This document shows positions 25,382 through 32,984 of a stretch of 35,992 bases of DNA, in pieces. The translations under genes were made by a program, and so were the position numbers. Location of the stretch: assembly GCA_001314905.1 (NCBI GenBank), contig LJZT01000042.1:1-35992 (forward strand). Reading direction: 5' to 3'. The notes beneath the pieces were generated by a model, which was given only the letters and a program-made list of their open reading frames with translations, ran no database searches and was not told the origin of the DNA. Within the stretch, counting starts at the first letter, position 1; every line of letters begins with the position of its first letter. Origin of the DNA: Phormidium sp. OSCR. GTDB lineage: Bacteria; Cyanobacteriota; Cyanobacteriia; Cyanobacteriales; Geitlerinemataceae.

Positions 25382-27592
25382 ATGAAACGACGGGGTTTTC
25401 TACAACAATCTGCCTGGCTGCTGGCCGCAACGACAGTGGGTGGACTGGGGTGGGTGTCGGGAGATCCTCGCCTGAGGGAAGTCCTGGCCGGCCCAGCGGT
25501 TCGCAAGCGAGCCTTATTGATTGGCATTAACCGCTATCCTGACTCGACCGGCAACGATTTAAGCGGGGCGGTGACAGATGTCCGCTTGCAAGAGCAGGTG
25601 TTACAGCATCGCTTCGGCTTTGCCCCTAATGATATTCTCCGCCTCAGCGATGACGCGGCCAAGCGCGAGGCCACCTTGGACGCCTTCGCAGACCATTTCT
25701 CCGAGGTCACGGCCAATGATGTGGTGTGGCTGCATTTTAGTGGCTATGGCTCTCAGGTACAGCCGTCCCCCGACTCCGAAGCCGTCGAACCGAGTCTCGT
25801 TATGGCCGATGGCTTAGATTTGCCCTTGACAACCCTGTGGTTGCTGCTGCGATCGCTGCCCACGGACAAAATTATGACCGTTCTCGATACCAGTTATACC
25901 TATCCCGGCAATCCGCTGTTGGGCAACCTGCGAGTGCGATCGCGCCCCAGTCCCACCGTCGTGCAACTCGACGAGGCTCAACGACAACTACAAGACCAAT
26001 TACAGGCTCAACTGCGTGGCGCCAACAAATCGAGTCTCAAACGGAATGGCCCCGGTTGGGTCCTCTCAGCGGCGGCCCGGCAACAGGTGGCCACCGAAAC
26101 TCAATGGCAAGGGTTTAGTTCAGGACTCTTTACCTATGGGTTAAGCCAACAACTCTGGTGGCTATCCCCTGAAGCCTCCCTCACCAACCTCCTGACTCGC
26201 ACCGACCAACTGATTGAAGCCTTTGCCGGCGGCGAACAAACCCCGAACATCTGTCGAGGGGGGATTGACCAATGCAGCGTCTCAGGAGAACTGCCCCCGC
26301 CTCTCGTGCCTCAACTCGCCGCCTTGGGCGCTGATGGAGTCATTTTAGCCAAAAACTCTGGTAACGACCCCTTCAAGCTCTGGCTAGGGGGCTTACCGGT
26401 CACAGTTTTGAACCGATACGGGGTGGGGTCGTTGTTCTCCGTCTTACCCGAACCGGGAACCCCACCTCAAACCGATGTAAAACTTCAACTGCGATCGCGA
26501 TCGGGCCTAACAGCAACCGCCCAACTGTGGAACGGCCCAGAGAGCCAGTCCCTAGATGCTGAGTCCATTGTCTCCGGGCGACTGTTGCGGGAGTCAGTAC
26601 GCATTTTGCCGCGCACCCTACCCCTAACCGTGGCTCTCGACAGTCGCTTAGAACGCATTGAACGGGTTGACGCCACCAGTGCCTTCTCCGGGATTCGCGA
26701 TGTCACCTCCGTCAGCGCCGGGGAACAAGCCGCCGACTGTGTGTTTGGCCGAGTGCGTCGAGCCACCATCGCCCAAACCTACTCAAGCGATTTGGTTCAA
26801 CTTCCCAAAGATCAAGGCACCTATGGCCTATTTTCCGTCGGTCGAGAACTCATCCCCAACAGTATTGGCGAGGAAGACGAGGCCATTAAGAAATCCGTGC
26901 AACGCCTCGTCCCACAACTGCAAGCTTTGCTGGCCGCCAAATGGCTCACCCTCACCTTAAACGAAGGGGCCTCCCGTCTAGGAGTGCGGGGAACCTTAAG
27001 CGTCCTCGATCCTGATGAGTCTGTTGTCTTGCAACGGCAAACTCGACGCGCCCAACGGGCCAAGGGCGTGCGTCCGTTAGCGGGTGTGGAGGGAACTCTC
27101 GATATTCCCGCCGGTAGTCAAGTGCAATATCACCTGGAAAACTTAGGCGATCGCCCCGTCTATTATCTCCTGTTTGGCCTCGATAGTAGTGGTCGGGCCG
27201 TGGGCTTCTATCCCTATGAAACCGTCGCCGATGGCAATCCCCCAACCTTGCAGCAACCGCCTCTTAATCCCGGTGAGTCGGTCATGCTTCCCCCGACAGA
27301 CGCCGAAACTTGGTCTGTGGGACGACCAATTGGTACGGTATCGATGAAACTCATTTGTTGCGATCGCCCCTTCGGTCAAGCCTTAACCCTCCTCGCCAGT
27401 CGGCAAAACTCCCCTCGCCATCCCCGCAGTCTCACTCCCCTAGAGTCGCCGCTACAAGTCGCTCAAGCCATTATGGAAGATTTACACCGAGCCAGTCTGC
27501 GCAAAACTGATGCGGATGCCTTCCCCGATGATGTGTATGCCTTGGATATGGAGGTTTGGACAACGTTGAATTTCATTTATCGGGTGGTTTAG
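25382..27592 (+). CDS. Orthocaspase-like (peptidase C14) protein with substituted catalytic dyad
   Basis: The 736-residue protein begins with a twin-arginine type signal (KRRGFLQQSAWLLAATT, residues 2-18), so export of the folded protein is likely. A caspase-like p20 domain follows (~42-175): KRALLIGINRYPD, FGFAPNDILRLSDD, VVWLHFSGYGSQ and KIMTVLDTSYT. In active members the two motifs read H-x-SGHG and D-x-C. Here the catalytic His is Tyr122 and the Cys is Ser171, so cysteine-protease activity should be absent. Tyr/Ser pseudo-orthocaspases are known in cyanobacteria. The C-terminal ~250 residues contain a DUF4384-like beta domain (QVQYHLENLGDRPVYYLLFG, FYPYETV). It may be a binding or regulatory protein. 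Heptamer repeats flank the gene, and the downstream array overlaps its stop codon. Confidence 0.9.
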   Translation: MKRRGFLQQSAWLLAATTVGGLGWVSGDPRLREVLAGPAVRKRALLIGINRYPDSTGNDLSGAVTDVRLQEQVLQHRFGFAPNDILRLSDDAAKREATLDAFADHFSEVTANDVVWLHFSGYGSQVQPSPDSEAVEPSLVMADGLDLPLTTLWLLLRSLPTDKIMTVLDTSYTYPGNPLLGNLRVRSRPSPTVVQLDEAQRQLQDQLQAQLRGANKSSLKRNGPGWVLSAAARQQVATETQWQGFSSGLFTYGLSQQLWWLSPEASLTNLLTRTDQLIEAFAGGEQTPNICRGGIDQCSVSGELPPPLVPQLAALGADGVILAKNSGNDPFKLWLGGLPVTVLNRYGVGSLFSVLPEPGTPPQTDVKLQLRSRSGLTATAQLWNGPESQSLDAESIVSGRLLRESVRILPRTLPLTVALDSRLERIERVDATSAFSGIRDVTSVSAGEQAADCVFGRVRRATIAQTYSSDLVQLPKDQGTYGLFSVGRELIPNSIGEEDEAIKKSVQRLVPQLQALLAAKWLTLTLNEGASRLGVRGTLSVLDPDESVVLQRQTRRAQRAKGVRPLAGVEGTLDIPAGSQVQYHLENLGDRPVYYLLFGLDSSGRAVGFYPYETVADGNPPTLQQPPLNPGESVMLPPTDAETWSVGRPIGTVSMKLICCDRPFGQALTLLASRQNSPRHPRSLTPLESPLQVAQAIMEDLHRASLRKTDADAFPDDVYALDMEVWTTLNFIYRVV

Positions 27593-27667
27593 TTAATAGT
27601 GAATAGTTAATAGTGAATAGTTAATAGTTGGTAGTTGATAGTGAATAGTTGGTAGTTGGTAGTTGAT
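27591..27667. repeat. Eleven degenerate heptamers (AGTTAAT/AGTGAAT/AGTTGGT)
   Basis: Eleven uninterrupted 7-base units in strict phase (AGTTAAT, AGTGAAT, AGTTGGT and AGTTGAT variants) span the stop of the orthocaspase-like gene to the start of the next gene. Read on the minus strand they match the TTAACTA family at 25337 and 30327. Confidence 0.85.
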
Positions 27668-27674
27668 GGGGAGT

Positions 27675-28934
27675 ATGGGTGATAAACTTTTGTGTTTAAG
27701 TAATGGTCATGGTGAAGATGCGATCGCCGTGCGGATTTTGCAACACCTGCAACAGCATCCTCAAGGCCCGGAATTAGCAGCATTACCCCTTGTCGGGGAG
27801 GGACAAGCTTATCAGAATGTACCAGAGATTCCCATTGTTGGCCCCGTGAAAGCCATGCCTTCGGGGGGCTTTGTCTATATGGATGGCCGGGAACTTTGGC
27901 GGGATGTGCGGGGGGGATTGTTGGGCTTAACCTGGGCACAATGGCGTGTGGTGCGTCAATGGAGTAAACAGGGCGGTAAAATCCTGGCGGTGGGGGATAT
28001 TGTGCCGCTGTTGCTGGCTTGGCTGAGTGGAAGTCCCTATTGTTTCGTCGGAACCGCCAAATCTGAGTATTATCTACGGGATGAAATTGGCCCCTTGCAG
28101 CGACGGAGTTGGTTTGAGCGGTTGGAGAGTTGGTCCGGTTCGGTGTATTTGCCCTGGGAACGGGCCTTGATGCGCTCAAAACGCTGTCGGGCGGTGTTTC
28201 CTCGGGATGGCCTAACCAGCGAACGACTGCAAGAGATGGGGATTCGGGCCTATAACTTGGGCAATCCGATGATGGATGGCTTAGACGCCAAACCTGTGGT
28301 GGTAGACGGGGAACAGGCGCGATCGCTCACCCTGCTTCTCTTGCCCGGTTCTCGGGTTCCTGAAGCCCATCGCAACTGGGAACAACTGCTGCAAGCGGTT
28401 CAGGGGGTGCAACGTCTCCAGAATAATCGACCGCTGACGGTGGTGGCGGCGATCGCCCCAGGCTTGGATCTCGAACCCTTCACTCGCGCCCTCGATTCCT
28501 ATGGGTGGCAGGCCACCCGTAAACCTGTTCCCGGCATTAACGATGACCAGTCCCAACGCTTTAGTTTTGGTCAAGGGCGCTTAGTTCTCAGTCAAAATGC
28601 CTTCGCAGACTGTTTACGCCAAGCGGATATCGCCATCGCCCTAGCAGGGACCGCTACTGAGCAATTTGTGGGCTTGGGGAAACCGGCGATCGCCTTCCCC
28701 GGCCAGGGACCTCAATATACCGCTGCCTTTGCCGAGGCCCAAAGTCGCCTTTTAGGACAGTCCTTAATTCTCGTTCCCGGACCGGAACAGGTGGCCGATG
28801 TGGTGCAACGATTGCTGCAAGATCCCGACTGGCATCAACTGATTGCCGAAAACGGTCGTCGTCGCTTGGGACTCCCCGGCGCGGGAGAACGAATCGCCAA
28901 GGATGTCTTACAATTATTGTTTGGGGTTGAATGA
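27675..28934 (+). CDS. Lipid-A-disaccharide synthase-related protein (TIGR03492)
   Basis: A glycosyltransferase GT-B-like protein of ~419 residues, conserved in cyanobacteria and distantly related to LpxB. Seen: N-terminal KLLCLSNGHGEDAIAVRIL, typical of this group; an acceptor-domain region; then LLLPGSR (~Leu-Pro-Gly-Ser-Arg strand-loop) and the C-terminal donor site ADIAIALAGTATEQFVGLGKPAIAF (given in parts: ALAGTATEQ, GKPAIAFPGQGPQ). The exact substrate is unknown; a role in envelope glycolipid synthesis is an inference. Three in-frame starts exist (TTG 27663, ATG 27666, ATG 27675). I choose 27675 because GDKLLCLSNGHGED fits the family and the earlier ones lie in the heptamer array. It may be co-transcribed with the two genes that follow. 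Confidence 0.9.
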   Translation: MGDKLLCLSNGHGEDAIAVRILQHLQQHPQGPELAALPLVGEGQAYQNVPEIPIVGPVKAMPSGGFVYMDGRELWRDVRGGLLGLTWAQWRVVRQWSKQGGKILAVGDIVPLLLAWLSGSPYCFVGTAKSEYYLRDEIGPLQRRSWFERLESWSGSVYLPWERALMRSKRCRAVFPRDGLTSERLQEMGIRAYNLGNPMMDGLDAKPVVVDGEQARSLTLLLLPGSRVPEAHRNWEQLLQAVQGVQRLQNNRPLTVVAAIAPGLDLEPFTRALDSYGWQATRKPVPGINDDQSQRFSFGQGRLVLSQNAFADCLRQADIAIALAGTATEQFVGLGKPAIAFPGQGPQYTAAFAEAQSRLLGQSLILVPGPEQVADVVQRLLQDPDWHQLIAENGRRRLGLPGAGERIAKDVLQLLFGVE

Positions 28935-28992
28935 GCGCCCCAAACCCGCCTTGTTAGCCCTGATTCTGTTCCTTTCGCGTTCTCTCGACCCT

Positions 28993-29145
28993 ATGGACCG
29001 TTCTAAAGTTGTAGCCATCGTCACCGGGGCGATTTCCCTGTTGCTGGCGATCGCCTATCTCGTCTTAGTCCAATTCCTCGATTTTCGCGGCGAAATGCTG
29101 CCGGCCCCTCAAGATCTCTCGACACTCATGAGTTGGTATGGCTAA
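28993..29145 (+). CDS. Small single-pass membrane protein, 50 residues
   Basis: The ATG at 28993 opens a 50-codon frame: a basic N-terminus (MDRSKV), one hydrophobic helix (~residues 6-27, VAIVTGAISLLLAIAYLVLV) and a short tail ending LMSWYG. Its stop overlaps the glycosyltransferase start by 8 bases, so translation is probably coupled. It starts 58 bases after the preceding gene. The layout argues for a real gene, probably a cyanobacterial conserved membrane protein of unknown function. Confidence 0.7.
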   Translation: MDRSKVVAIVTGAISLLLAIAYLVLVQFLDFRGEMLPAPQDLSTLMSWYG

Positions 29146-30244
29146 GACTCCCCGCAAGCTATTGGTTCTCTCGACTCCTGTTGGCCCCCTGGGAACGGGA
29201 TTAGGCGGCGGAGTGGAATTAACCCTGTTCAACATGGCCGAGGTGCTAGAGGAACGAGGCTATTCCTTGAGCGTTCTAGCTCCCGAAGGCTCTGCGTTAC
29301 CACGCTTAGAGATTCAGACCGTCCCCGGAACCCTACAGGATACCGCCCAAAGTCAGGGACGGCAAACCCCGATTACGCTGCCGGCCAACTCGGTTCTCGG
29401 GGCAATGTGTGAGATCGCCCGACAACGCCAGTCTCAGTTTGATGCCATCATCAACTTTGCCTATGATTGGCTTCCGTTTTATCTAACCCCCTTTTTTGAG
29501 ATTCCTGTCTTCCATTTTGTCAGTATGGGGTCGTTAACCGATGCCATGGATGAGGTGGTAGTGAACGCTGTCAAAGCAACCCCTGAACGGGTGACGTTCT
29601 ATACCCGCACTCAAGCCCAAACCTTCGGACTCAACCGGCCCGATGGTCTCTACATTCCCAGTGGCTTGGATTTGTCTCTCTATGACTTTTGTGCGACCCC
29701 TGGCTCTGAGTTAGCCTGGGTGGGGCGTATTGCCCCGGAAAAGGGTTTAGAAGATGCTCTAGCTGCCATTAGTCAAACCGGAGACTCAATGACGGTTTGG
29801 GGCGTGATGCAATGTCCTGAGTATTGGCAAGAGATCTGTCAGCGTTATCCCCAGGCCAAAGTGACCTATGGTGGCTTTTTGCCGACCGAAGCCTTGCAAC
29901 GGGCCTTAGGACAATGTCGCGGCTTAATTATGACCTCGAAATGGGTCGAAGCCTTTGGTAATGTAGCCATTGAAGCGTTGGCCTGTGGGGTTCCAGTGGT
30001 AGCTTACCGTCGCGGTGGCCCCGCCGAGATTGTCCGTCATGGCAAAACCGGCTGGTTGGTTGAACCGGATTCAGTACCGGGATTGGTTGCCGCAATTGCT
30101 AAACTTCCTGAGTTTAACCGTTGCGATTGTCGCCATCAGGCTGAAGTGGAGTTTTCCTTGGCGGCGATGGGCGATCGCCTCGAACAATGGCTGGCCACGG
30201 CCAATCTGGCCACGGCCAATCTGGCCACGGCCAAGGGTGAATAA
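29138..30244 (+). CDS. Glycosyltransferase family 4-like protein (GT-B fold)
   Basis: A 368-residue cytosolic or membrane-associated sugar transferase. Seen: N-terminal Gly-rich loop LGTGLGGGVELTLFN (~18-32), the donor-side motif WVGRIAPEKGLEDAL (~194-208) and the E-x7-E retaining motif EAFGNVAIEALACGVPVV (Glu271, Glu279). The substrate is unknown; the neighbouring lipid-A-synthase-like gene suggests envelope glycolipids or polysaccharide (inference). The start overlaps the small membrane protein gene by 8 bases. The C-terminus ends in three LATAN/LATAK units encoded by 15-base tandem repeats. These are probably slippage-prone and outside the folded core. Confidence 0.9.
   Translation: MAKTPRKLLVLSTPVGPLGTGLGGGVELTLFNMAEVLEERGYSLSVLAPEGSALPRLEIQTVPGTLQDTAQSQGRQTPITLPANSVLGAMCEIARQRQSQFDAIINFAYDWLPFYLTPFFEIPVFHFVSMGSLTDAMDEVVVNAVKATPERVTFYTRTQAQTFGLNRPDGLYIPSGLDLSLYDFCATPGSELAWVGRIAPEKGLEDALAAISQTGDSMTVWGVMQCPEYWQEICQRYPQAKVTYGGFLPTEALQRALGQCRGLIMTSKWVEAFGNVAIEALACGVPVVAYRRGGPAEIVRHGKTGWLVEPDSVPGLVAAIAKLPEFNRCDCRHQAEVEFSLAAMGDRLEQWLATANLATANLATAKGE
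30191..30235 (+). repeat. Three 15-base tandem repeats at the glycosyltransferase 3' end
   Basis: CTGGCCACGGCCAAT occurs at 30191 and 30206, and with one changed base at 30221. The period is in frame (5 codons, LATAN), so copy-number change would lengthen or shorten the tail without a frameshift. Just after the stop, the motif ATGCTGGA recurs three times (about 30248-30277). Confidence 0.85.
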
Positions 30245-30326
30245 TCTATGCTGGAATTGATGCTGGAATCTATGCTGGATGTATGAACAACCTCAATTCA
30301 TCGGGTGATGGTTTAATCGCCACCGA

Positions 30327-30389
30327 CTGTTAACGATTAACTGTTAACAATTAACGATCAACTCTCAACAATCAACTGCCAACAATCAA
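30327..30389. repeat. Nine degenerate heptamers (CTGTTAA/CAATCAA type)
   Basis: Nine 7-base units in phase (CTGTTAA, CGATTAA, CAATTAA, CGATCAA, CTCTCAA, CAATCAA, CTGCCAA) end 18 bases before the next gene. They belong to the TTAACTA-like family seen at 25337, with more divergence. Confidence 0.75.
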
Positions 30390-30407
30390 CTTTTATCAAT
30401 ACTGACC

Positions 30408-31190
30408 TTGGATAACACCTATCAAGACTATTTAGAGCGTATCGCTCATCTGACGACTCCGGCCGCCCATGCCAGTAAACTTAAGCATATTGTCGAGTCG
30501 CCCAAGTTTGTCCCCACAGCCGATGGCGGGCGAGAACCGGTGTCGTTTCCCGGCTATAGCATTATCACTCCTCCAGGGGCGGAGGATCGGGCTAATGCTG
30601 AGTTTTATCAGGTGGCTGCTGATTGTCAAACTCGCATTGCTCAACGACTTGGGACTAATCTGTTTGCGGCGGTTCCCCCGAAGAGTTTTCATCTGACTCT
30701 GGCTGATTTGATTTGGGATAGTGCCTATCATGAAGCCAGTTTAGACCCGGAATTTGACGGCAAATTGCAACACTGTATCGGCGAAATCTTCGATCGCATT
30801 CAACCGAGTTTAAGCAGTCCCCAATCGCCTCAATGGCAGCTCAGTGGCTTAGTCGTCATGCCTCGGGCGATCGCCGTTACCCTCAACCCCAGCAATGAGG
30901 CCGCCTATGACCGTATTATCGCCCTCCGTCGCGCTGTTTATCAAAGTCCGTCTCTGATGCAGTTGGGCATTGACCAACAATATAATCTCACCGCTCATAT
31001 CACCCTCGGCTATTTTGGCGCGTCGGACAGTCCCCTCGACAGCCAAGAGTTAGCCGGGTTCCTCGATGACTGTGCCGAAGCCGCGAAAACCGCCGCCCCC
31101 CCATTTTCGGTGACTCGGGCTGAACTCCGCAAGTTTACGGATATGACTCACTATCACCGCGAGCCGGATTTCCCGGTCTTGAGCCTGTAA
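30408..31190 (+). CDS. DUF1868 protein, 2H phosphoesterase superfamily
   Basis: The 260-residue protein has the two H-x-T motifs that define 2H (LigT-like) phosphoesterases: FHLTLADL (His95, Thr97) and LTAHITLGYFG (His197, Thr199). The N-terminus YLERIAHLT...GGREPVSFPGYSIITPP fits DUF1868. Family knowledge suggests hydrolysis of a cyclic or 2',3' nucleotide-type phosphodiester; the real substrate is unknown. The frame begins at a TTG (30408), since no nearby ATG keeps the conserved N-terminus. It is convergent with the M48 gene. Confidence 0.88.
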   Translation: MDNTYQDYLERIAHLTTPAAHASKLKHIVESPKFVPTADGGREPVSFPGYSIITPPGAEDRANAEFYQVAADCQTRIAQRLGTNLFAAVPPKSFHLTLADLIWDSAYHEASLDPEFDGKLQHCIGEIFDRIQPSLSSPQSPQWQLSGLVVMPRAIAVTLNPSNEAAYDRIIALRRAVYQSPSLMQLGIDQQYNLTAHITLGYFGASDSPLDSQELAGFLDDCAEAAKTAAPPFSVTRAELRKFTDMTHYHREPDFPVLSL

Positions 31191-31208
31191 GCCCTATACC
31201 ACATATAA

Positions 31209-31254
31209 TGTTAATTGTCAAGCACGTTAAGAGAAATTGAGATAACAATTAACA
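31209..31254. terminator. Perfect 10-bp inverted repeat between convergent genes
   Basis: TGTTAATTGT (31209-31218) and ACAATTAACA (31245-31254) pair perfectly around a 26-base loop, 18 bases after the DUF1868 stop and 18 bases from the M48 stop. The position suits a bidirectional terminator, although the stem is AT-rich and no clear T-run follows. Confidence 0.45.
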
Positions 31255-31272
31255 AAACAGGCGATCACACAG

Positions 31273-32118
31273 CTATAACAAGGGTTGAATTTGTTGTTGA
31301 TAGGCGGTGGCGTTCAAGCCATCGCCTTGGGCCGCTTGGGAGGGGTTAATCTCGTCTCGTAAGCGGGCGACACGATTGCGGGTATCGGGGTGAGTGTTGA
31401 GGAACTGGGGTAGGCCACCGCCACTGCTGAGGAGTCGTTCAAAGAAGTTGACCATCCCGATGGGGGCGTAATTGCTGCGGGTGAGGATGTTGAGTCCCAC
31501 CTGATCGGCTTCATACTCAGCACTACGGCTGTTGGGGCGGTTAATCACCAGTTCATAGGCGATATTGACCAAGACATCGGGGTCAACTCCCGTTGCATCG
31601 AGAACACCTTGGGCGATCGCCGCCTGGCGTAAGCGAGCCAAGACGTGTTTTTCGGTAATATGGGCGATTTCATGGGCGACAACGCCGGCCAATTCCGCCT
31701 CGTTGTCAGCCCGACGAATCAGGCCCGTGTTGATATAGACAAAGCCGCCGAGAGTGGCAAAGGCATTGATGCTATCATCTTGGACGACCTGAAACGTAAA
31801 CGGTAACTCCGGCCGGCTGCTTTGGCGGACCAATCGCTGACCAATGGCGTTGACATAGTTGGTCACTTGGCGATTATTGTAAAGGCGGACATCTCGGGCG
31901 AGGCGATCGTTAATCTGTCGTCCCAGGGCCACTTCTTGCTCATCGGACATTGAGGAAATCTGAATCACCTCAATCACGTTGGGGAGGATATCCAAAATCG
32001 AGAAGCCAAAGACAGCGGGAGGGGACAGCAGCAGCACTGAAACCGCCGTCACCAGAGATAAGGTGCCATAGAGGAGACGGCGTGGGAGATTAGACGGGGA
32101 TGTGGAGAACCAAGACAT
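31273..32118 (-). CDS. M48 family zinc metalloprotease, exported or membrane-anchored
   Basis: The 281-residue protein has an N-terminal hydrophobic segment (~14-38, a signal peptide or anchor). It is followed by the M48 catalytic domain with VVAHEIAHITEKH (zinc ligands His149 and His153, catalytic Glu150) and the third-ligand motif EYEAD (Glu201, Asp205). This is a BepA/Oma1/YcaL-like layout without C-terminal TPRs. The likely role is quality control of envelope proteins in the periplasm, inferred from the family. It is transcribed convergently with the DUF1868 gene and divergently from the DUF4330 gene. The ATG at 32118 is immediately preceded by degenerate heptamers. Confidence 0.93.
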   Translation of the reverse strand: MSWFSTSPSNLPRRLLYGTLSLVTAVSVLLLSPPAVFGFSILDILPNVIEVIQISSMSDEQEVALGRQINDRLARDVRLYNNRQVTNYVNAIGQRLVRQSSRPELPFTFQVVQDDSINAFATLGGFVYINTGLIRRADNEAELAGVVAHEIAHITEKHVLARLRQAAIAQGVLDATGVDPDVLVNIAYELVINRPNSRSAEYEADQVGLNILTRSNYAPIGMVNFFERLLSSGGGLPQFLNTHPDTRNRVARLRDEINPSQAAQGDGLNATAYQQQIQPLL

Positions 32119-32120
32119 GA

Positions 32121-32162
32121 GGAGTTAGATGTCAGATGTTAGAGGTTGGGCGTTGGGCGATC
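32121..32162. repeat. Possible degenerate heptamer tract upstream of the M48 gene
   Basis: Units GGAGTTA, GATGTCA, GATGTTA, GAGGTTG and GGCGTTG keep a 7-base phase and run into a GCGATCGC site. They are more degenerate than the other three arrays and could be coincidence. Confidence 0.4.
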
Positions 32163-32315
32163 GCAACAGGGGAAACTTGGCGGTCTCCCATAGGGTATAG
32201 ACGCAACTGGCCCCCAAAAAGTTCAGGGCCATAATTCCCTCAAGCAATATGCTAGGCTCGGAAGTTGAGTTTTTCCCATTTCAAGACAAATTAATAAATA
32301 CGACTAAATACAACT

Positions 32316-32846
32316 ATGAAACTGCTCGATGCTAAGGGTCGTCTGTTCGGCAAAATCAGCTTACTCGATATCGGGGCGATCGCCGTGATTCTGTCCGTCT
32401 TTGTGGCCGTCTTCCTGGTTCCCGGAACTGGGGGTTCCGTGGCCCAAGTGAACCTCAACACCCGTCCCGTGGAAGTGACGGTCATCGTTCGGGGTTTGAG
32501 TGTCTTCGACGCCGATGACTTTGTCGAACAGATGCGAGATGATGGAAAAACTAACCTTATCATTCGTAACCAGCCTCACGGAACCATTGATATTGCCAAC
32601 ATCGAACGGCTACCGCGGACTTTAGCGGTTCCTCAACCCGATGGAACTGTGGCCGCTCTCCAAGACCCACGCTCAGAAGAACTCTATAGTGTTAGCCTCC
32701 TGTTGACCCTAGCCGGGAACGCCCGCATGACTAGTAGTGGTCCCGTCTTGGGCAATAGCAAACTGAAAATTGGGACCTCCGTCGAACTCGAAGGAACTCT
32801 ATATAACTTTAAGGGCAGCGTCATCGACGTGAACTTAGAGCCTTAG
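32316..32846 (+). CDS. DUF4330 domain membrane protein
   Basis: The 176-residue protein has a short basic N-terminus with FGKISLLDIGAI, one transmembrane helix (~18-36) and a soluble beta-rich domain rich in RPVEVTVIVRGLS-type strands. This matches DUF4330, a cyanobacterial family of unknown function. The C-terminus (LKIGTSVELEGTLYNFKGSVIDV) is typical of the family. It is divergent from the M48 gene with a 197-base gap, which must hold its promoter. No operon partner is obvious. Confidence 0.88.
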   Translation: MKLLDAKGRLFGKISLLDIGAIAVILSVFVAVFLVPGTGGSVAQVNLNTRPVEVTVIVRGLSVFDADDFVEQMRDDGKTNLIIRNQPHGTIDIANIERLPRTLAVPQPDGTVAALQDPRSEELYSVSLLLTLAGNARMTSSGPVLGNSKLKIGTSVELEGTLYNFKGSVIDVNLEP

Positions 32847-32984
32847 ACACCTCTAAGACACCTCTAAGACTAGCGAATCCTCAACCCCGCCGCTAAGATG
32901 AAGCCATTTCAATCAACGGTGGCTACCAATTCGTAGTCCTCGGTTGAGTCTCCCAATTGCTCCAGATATCGAGTTATTTCTCTC

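Noticed and set aside
25337-30389. CRISPR array
   Set aside because: The repeats are contiguous 7-base units without spacers, and no cas genes are present.
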